Source: CALCHA01 sp035548175 | GTDB lineage: Bacteria > Planctomycetota > Phycisphaerae > WQYP01 | Direction: 5' to 3' | NCBI GenBank assembly: GCA_035548175.1 | Contig: DASZTO010000083.1 | Coordinates: forward strand, 1-11,194 | Length of the DNA: 11,194 nucleotides | Shown here: positions 6,995 to 11,194 of the stretch, one piece after another | How positions within the stretch are numbered: the stretch's first letter is position 1 | Layout: every line of letters starts with the position of its first letter | Made by a program: the position numbers and the translations under genes | The notes under the pieces: generated by a model | Seen by the model: only the letters and a program-made list of their open reading frames with translations | Told to the model about the DNA's origin: nothing | The model's database searches: none

Positions 6995-9655
6995 ATGACG
7001 GCCGAACAGTTGCGATTGAACCAGTCTCGCGCGGATGCCGATTGGAAGATCTGGGGTCCTTACCTGTCGGAGCGTTCGTGGGGAACGGTGCGTGAGGATT
7101 ACTCGCCCGATGGATCGGCATGGACGTTCTTCCCGCACGATCACGCCCGTTCGCGGGCCTATCGGTGGAACGAGGATGGCCTGCTGGGGATTTCAGATCG
7201 GCGGCAGTACTTGTGCTTTGCGATAGCGTTGTGGAATGGGAAGGACTCTATCCTCAAGGAGCGGGCGTTCGGTCTCTCCGGTCCCGAGGGGAACCATGGC
7301 GAGGATGTAAAGGAATACTATTACTTTATCGACTCCTCCCCAACACACTCTTATATGAAGGCGCTGTACAAGTATCCACAGGCGGCTTTTCCGTACGATT
7401 GGCTTTTGCGGGAAAATGAGGCGCGCGGGCGTCTTCAACCGGAATTCGAGCTGATCGATACCGGCGTATTCGATAATGACCGCTATTTTGATGTGGAGGT
7501 GGAGTATGCAAAGGGCGATGTCGAAGATATTTTGATTCGCATCACGATCACCAACCGGGGTCCGGAGGGGGCGCCGATCACGTTGTTGCCGACCTTGTGG
7601 TTCCGCAACACGTGGAGCTGGGAACCCGGCGCGTTGAGGCCCGCAATGGGGCTGGCCGGGCGCAACACGATCGTTGCGACACATCCGGAGATGGGGGAAT
7701 ACCGGCTGCGGTTTGGCGGCGGCTATGACGTGCAGCCGCTGTTTACCGAGAACGAGACGAACTATCAGCGGCTGTTTAATGCGGCGAATCGCACGCCGTA
7801 TGTCAAGGATGCGTTTCATCGGTACGTGATCAATGATGACCAGGAGGCGGTGAATCCCGCCAATACGGGGACGAAGGCGGGGCTGAAGTATGAGCTGGAG
7901 GTTTCGCCGGGCGAGTCGTGCTGTGTGTGTCTTCGTTTGAGCAAGGGGTCCGGGGATGGGGACCTGGGGGCGGCGTTTGGCGAGTTGATGGAGACGCGGC
8001 GGCGGGAATGCGATGCGTTTTACGAGGCGCTTGTGCCGAAGAATTTGTCGGCGGATCTGCGGAAGGTTCAGCGTCAGGCGTTTGCCGGGTTGCTGTGGAG
8101 CAAGCAGTTTTACAACTATGACGTGCGGACGTGGCTGCGGGGCGATCCGTGCTGTCCGCCGCCGCCGTTGGAACGCTGGCAGGGCCGCAATCATGACTGG
8201 ATACATGTGGCCAACGACAGCGTGATGTCGATGCCGGACTCGTGGGAGTATCCGTGGTATGCGGCGTGGGACCTGGCGTTTCATACAATACCGCTGTCGA
8301 TGATCGATCCGGATTTCGCGAAGCGGCAGCTTATTTTGCTGTTGCGCGAGTGGTTCATGCACCCCAACGGGCAGCTTCCGGCGTATGAATGGGCGTTCGG
8401 GGACGTGAATCCGCCGGTGCATGCGTGGGCGGCGCTGCGCGTGTTTCGCATCGAGCGCAAGGCGACGGGCAAGGGCGATCGGCTGTTTCTGGAGCGGGTA
8501 TTTCAGAAGCTGATGATCAATTTTACGTGGTGGGTGAACCGCAAGGATCGCGAAGGGCGGAATATCTTTCAAGGCGGCTTCCTGGGGCTGGACAACATCG
8601 GGCTGTTCGATCGCAGTTCGCGGCTGCCGACGGGGGCGTATCTGGATCAATCAGATGGGACGGCATGGATGGCGATGTTCTGCCTGAACATGCTGGCGAT
8701 CGCGCTGGAGCTGGCGAGCGAAGATAAGGCGTATGAGGATGTGGCCACGAAGTTTCTCGAGCACTTTTTTTATATCGCCCACGCCATGAACGATCGGCCG
8801 GCGACGGGGGGCGACGATGGCAACGACCTGTGGGACGATGATGACGGTTTTTACTATGACGTGCTGCATAAATCGGATGGGGAGTCGCTGTTTTTGAAGG
8901 TGCGGTCGATGGTGGGGCTGATCCCGCTGCTGGCGGTGGAAACGATGGATGAGGACATCCTGCACCGGCTGCCGGATTTTGCGCGCCGGCTGGAGTGGTT
9001 CATGGAGAATCGTCCGGACATGTGCGCGACGGTGGCGTCGGTGAGCACGGTGGGGCAGATGAACCGGCGCTTGTTCTCCATTGTCAACGCCGATCGGCTG
9101 CGGGCGATTTTGACGCGGATGCTGGATGAATCCGAATTTCTCTCGCCTTACGGTTTGCGGAGCGTGTCGCGGTATCATCTGGAGCATCCCACGAGGATGG
9201 AGCTGGACGGCATCCGATATTCGGTCGACTATGAGCCGGCGGAATCGACAACGGGGCTTTTCGGCGGGAATTCCAACTGGCGCGGGCCGGTGTGGTTTCC
9301 GCTGAATTATCTCATTATCGAGGCGTTGCAGAAATTCGATCATTATTACGGATCGCAGTTTACTATCGAATGTCCGACACGTTCCGGGAATGAGATGACC
9401 TTGTGGGATGTGGGATCGGAGCTGTCGCGCCGGCTGATCGCGCTCTTCGCGCGCAATGAGCAGGGGCAGCGTCCGGTGTTTGGAAGTCAGCAGAAGTTCC
9501 AGTTCGATCCGCAGTGGCGCGACCTGATCACGTTCAACGAATACTTTCACGGCGACAACGGGACGGGCCTGGGCGCGATGCATCAGACCGGCTGGACGGC
9601 CCTGGTGGCGAAATTGATCCAGCAATCCGGGGCGGCGCGGTCGGGCACGCCATAA
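6995..9655 (+). CDS. MGH1-like / GH63-type glucosidase
   Basis: 886 residues from the chosen ATG, which has GGAG five bases upstream. It has no signal peptide, so it is cytosolic. The N-terminal half is a beta-rich domain with the family pattern WGTVREDYS, AWTFFPHDHARSRAYRW, EYYYFIDSSPTHSYMK, VFDNDRYFDVEVEYAK and LWFRNTWSW. The C-terminal half is an (alpha/alpha)6-type catalytic domain: WEYPWYAAWDLAFH, GQLPAYEWAFGDVNPPVHAWA, NSNWRGPVWFPLNYLI and FNEYFHGDNGTGLG. By analogy with GH63 and mannosyl/glucosylglycerate hydrolases, D426 (in WDLAFH) is the likely general acid and E849 (in NEYFHG) the likely general base of an inverting hydrolase. Length matches the roughly 880-900-residue bacterial proteins annotated simply as glucosidase. 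The true substrate is unknown; glucosylglycerate or another alpha-glucoside compatible solute is a reasonable guess. It follows the glucose 1-dehydrogenase-like gene, suggesting release of glucose and its oxidation. The family call is strong; the substrate is inference. Confidence 0.88.
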   Translation: MTAEQLRLNQSRADADWKIWGPYLSERSWGTVREDYSPDGSAWTFFPHDHARSRAYRWNEDGLLGISDRRQYLCFAIALWNGKDSILKERAFGLSGPEGNHGEDVKEYYYFIDSSPTHSYMKALYKYPQAAFPYDWLLRENEARGRLQPEFELIDTGVFDNDRYFDVEVEYAKGDVEDILIRITITNRGPEGAPITLLPTLWFRNTWSWEPGALRPAMGLAGRNTIVATHPEMGEYRLRFGGGYDVQPLFTENETNYQRLFNAANRTPYVKDAFHRYVINDDQEAVNPANTGTKAGLKYELEVSPGESCCVCLRLSKGSGDGDLGAAFGELMETRRRECDAFYEALVPKNLSADLRKVQRQAFAGLLWSKQFYNYDVRTWLRGDPCCPPPPLERWQGRNHDWIHVANDSVMSMPDSWEYPWYAAWDLAFHTIPLSMIDPDFAKRQLILLLREWFMHPNGQLPAYEWAFGDVNPPVHAWAALRVFRIERKATGKGDRLFLERVFQKLMINFTWWVNRKDREGRNIFQGGFLGLDNIGLFDRSSRLPTGAYLDQSDGTAWMAMFCLNMLAIALELASEDKAYEDVATKFLEHFFYIAHAMNDRPATGGDDGNDLWDDDDGFYYDVLHKSDGESLFLKVRSMVGLIPLLAVETMDEDILHRLPDFARRLEWFMENRPDMCATVASVSTVGQMNRRLFSIVNADRLRAILTRMLDESEFLSPYGLRSVSRYHLEHPTRMELDGIRYSVDYEPAESTTGLFGGNSNWRGPVWFPLNYLIIEALQKFDHYYGSQFTIECPTRSGNEMTLWDVGSELSRRLIALFARNEQGQRPVFGSQQKFQFDPQWRDLITFNEYFHGDNGTGLGAMHQTGWTALVAKLIQQSGAARSGTP

Positions 9656-9868
9656 ATTCGACGGCGTTTTGGACAAGGATCACTCCGACCGGACGTTTCA
9701 TGCCCAGGGAGGCACGGATCGATGCGGCACAACGCGAAAGTTGGACCCGCGACCCGCGTCCATCGACAAACCCCACACCCTGCCTTACCATGCGGCCCTC
9801 AAGCCGCTCCCGCCGCCGCCGCGGCGGTGGGAGCCGGGACCACGCGTTTTGTAGCTGTGTAATTCGCC
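9656..9868. other. Intergenic spacer at a base-composition switch
   Basis: This 213-bp stretch between the glucosidase stop and nuoM carries no convincing gene, tRNA or dif-like site. Its only clear structure is the hairpin at 9807-9833. Strand composition changes from G-rich to C-rich (plus strand) across it. A promoter for nuoM would be expected here, but I see no clear -35/-10 pair. Confidence 0.5.
9807..9833 (+). other. Strong GC-rich hairpin upstream of nuoM
   Basis: CTCCCGCCGCC (9807-9817) pairs with GGCGGTGGGAG (9823-9833), eleven pairs with one G-T wobble, around a 5-base loop. The first T-run (TTTT, 9847-9850) begins 13 bases after the stem, too far for a standard intrinsic terminator. 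It may still end or slow transcription from the glucosidase gene, or shape the nuoM leader. Confidence 0.5.
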
Positions 9869-11194
9869 ATGACCCATATCCGTGGTGTGCCGGTAACGCT
9901 TCTGATTCTGCTGGTGATTCTCAGCACCGGCGCTGCGTTTCTTCCCCGTGAGTATCTGCCCATTGCGCTGCTGGCGCTTCCCATGCTGGGGGTGATCGCC
10001 GGAACGATGTTGCCGCGCCGCATGCGCGGAAAAACCTGGGGTCTCGCGGTCTCCGCCAGCACGCTGTTCACCGCCATTTCCATGGCCGCCCAGTACAACT
10101 GGCATCTCGGCGGCATGCAATATGTCGTTCAGTGCCCGCGCGTGCCGGGCCTCAATATTCAGTTCACATTCGGCGTTGATCAGATTTCGCTGATGCTCGT
10201 CCTGCTGACGGCGTCGCTCCACCCGCTGGCGGTCACCGCCTCGCTGCGCTCCATTCACGTGCGCTCGCGCCAGCATTACGCCTGGATGAATTTCCTCCTG
10301 GTCACCATGGCCGGCACGTTCATGGCCACCGACCTGCTGGGCTTCTACGTCTTCTTCGAAGCCTCCCTGGTGCCGCTGTTTTTCATCGTCGGCATGTGGG
10401 GCGGCAAGGAACGCAAACGCGCCGCTGGTAAGCTGTTCCTCTATACCTTCTTCGGCTCCATCTTCATGCTGGTGGGCATCCTGTACGTCGGCGATCGCGC
10501 CGGCACCTTCTATATCCCCGCCGTCGTCGAATGGGCCCAGCATTCCGCCACGAACACCGAACGCTTCTGGATTCTCCTCTCCCTGCTCGCCGCCTTTGGC
10601 GTGAAAACCCCGCTGTTTCCCCTGCACACCTGGCTGCCCCTCGCTCACACCGAAGCGCCCACCGCCGGCTCCGTCGATCTTGCCGCGCTGGTCCTTAAGC
10701 TCGGCACGTACGGCCTCCTCCGCATCGCGCTGCCCATCGGCCTCATCACCGCCGACGGCCAAATCCTCTTCCCCCTCGTCCTCCTGGCCATCGCCATCTC
10801 CTGCCTCATCGGCATCATCTATACCGCCCTGGTCGCCTGGGTCCAGACCGACATCAAAAAAGTCATCGCCTATTCCTCCGTCTCCCACCTCGGCGGCTGC
10901 GTCCTGGGGATGCTTGCCCTCAACGCCACCGGCATGGGCGGATCCGTCCTCTATATGATCAACCACGGCATCATCAGCGGCGCGCTCTTTCTCATGATCG
11001 GCATGATCTATCACCGCTATCACACGCGCGATATCCGCGAGCTCTCCGGCCTGGCGCGGGCGATGCCGCGGCTGGCGTTCTTCACGGTCTTCTTCGTCAT
11101 GGCCGCCATCGGGCTGCCCGGGCTCAACGGGTTCGTCAGCGAGTTCCTCACCATCCTGGGGGCCTTCACCAGCGGGCACCTCGGGATCACTTAC
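9869..11194 (+). CDS. nuoM: NADH-quinone oxidoreductase subunit M (3' end outside window)
   Basis: 442 residues are visible of roughly 500-560 usual; the frame is open to the right edge. The product is a polytopic inner-membrane subunit of respiratory complex I, one of the antiporter-like subunits that couple quinone reduction to proton pumping. The signature FGVKTPLFPLHTWLPLAHTE, then APTAGSVDLAALVLKLGTYG, is diagnostic. Key charged residues are present: E164 in FYVFFEASLVP, corresponding to E. coli Glu144, and K246 (FGVK) and K277 (VLKLG), corresponding to Lys234 and Lys265 with the same 31-residue spacing. SSVSHLGG and INHGIISGALF add conserved histidines. The ATG at 9869 is the first possible start because an in-frame TAA ends at 9862; there is no clear Shine-Dalgarno. 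nuoL does not precede it, unlike the classical nuoL-M-N order, so either a split nuo operon starts here or the upstream segment was inserted. Codons end mostly in C, unlike the G-ending codons of the plus-strand genes just upstream. Confidence 0.95.
   Translation, partial: MTHIRGVPVTLLILLVILSTGAAFLPREYLPIALLALPMLGVIAGTMLPRRMRGKTWGLAVSASTLFTAISMAAQYNWHLGGMQYVVQCPRVPGLNIQFTFGVDQISLMLVLLTASLHPLAVTASLRSIHVRSRQHYAWMNFLLVTMAGTFMATDLLGFYVFFEASLVPLFFIVGMWGGKERKRAAGKLFLYTFFGSIFMLVGILYVGDRAGTFYIPAVVEWAQHSATNTERFWILLSLLAAFGVKTPLFPLHTWLPLAHTEAPTAGSVDLAALVLKLGTYGLLRIALPIGLITADGQILFPLVLLAIAISCLIGIIYTALVAWVQTDIKKVIAYSSVSHLGGCVLGMLALNATGMGGSVLYMINHGIISGALFLMIGMIYHRYHTRDIRELSGLARAMPRLAFFTVFFVMAAIGLPGLNGFVSEFLTILGAFTSGHLGITY

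Noticed and set aside
7193..8650. Long minus-strand frames opposite the glucosidase gene (also 8651-9676)
   Set aside because: Arg/Pro/His-rich translations typical of the complement of a high-GC gene; the plus-strand frame matches a known enzyme family end to end.
9669..9854. A possible 61-codon gene in the spacer before nuoM
   Set aside because: No ribosome site, no recognisable motif, and it overlaps the GC hairpin; composition is that of random high-GC sequence.
9656..9868. Replication terminus recombination site (dif) at the composition switch
   Set aside because: I searched the spacer by eye for an AT-rich imperfect palindrome of dif type and found none, so only the composition change is reported.
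9785..11179. A 464-codon minus-strand open frame antisense to nuoM
   Set aside because: The product is Asp/Glu/Gly/His-rich without domains; the plus strand is unmistakably nuoM with its catalytic residues.

Overview
The window is a dense, high-GC bacterial chromosomal segment with seven genes: three on the minus strand (positions 1 to 5521) and four on the plus strand (5647 to 11194). There are no tRNA or rRNA genes, insertion sequences, CRISPR arrays or phage genes that I can see. The mix suggests a heterotrophic Gram-negative bacterium, most likely Planctomycetota (Phycisphaerae-like) and less likely Acidobacteriota or Verrucomicrobiota. The clues are a GAP1/GTPase conflict-type gene pair, a large Tat-dependent lipoprotein related to sugar-cleaving enzymes, a cytosolic GH63-like glucosidase, and complex I. 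This placement is inference from gene content, not from a marker gene.

Region 1 (1-2723, minus strand). A zinc-ribbon P-loop GTPase is followed by a membrane-anchored protein that starts with a GAP1-N2-type domain. This matches the GTPase-associated (GAP1 plus double-GTPase) systems described computationally as predicted biological-conflict or signalling modules. The GAP1-type gene runs off the left edge, so any further partners or effectors lie outside the window. A polypurine/polypyrimidine 8-bp tandem repeat sits in the spacer between the two genes. This is the most interesting part of the window.

Region 2 (2801-5521, minus strand). A 906-residue exported lipoprotein has a Tat signal and a glycoside-hydrolase-like (GH67-like) layout. 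It is divergent from the plus-strand genes across a 125-bp intergenic region that must hold at least one promoter.

Region 3 (5647-9655, plus strand). A small three-helix membrane protein of unknown function is followed, 18 bp later, by a glucose 1-dehydrogenase-like SDR. After a further 91 bp comes an 886-residue MGH1-like/GH63-type glucosidase. The last two fit a cytosolic route in which glucose is released from a glucoside and oxidised.

Region 4 (9656-11194, plus strand). A 213-bp spacer with a strong GC-rich hairpin precedes the 5' 442 codons of nuoM, a proton-pumping antiporter-like subunit of complex I. Base composition changes sharply here. Everything to the left is G-rich on the plus strand whatever the gene direction, while nuoM is C-rich on the plus strand. 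This suggests a replication-strand switch, an old inversion boundary or an assembly join.

Very long open frames antisense to the minus-strand genes (for example 99-2795 and 3011-4909, plus strand) come from the extreme base composition and are not annotated as genes.
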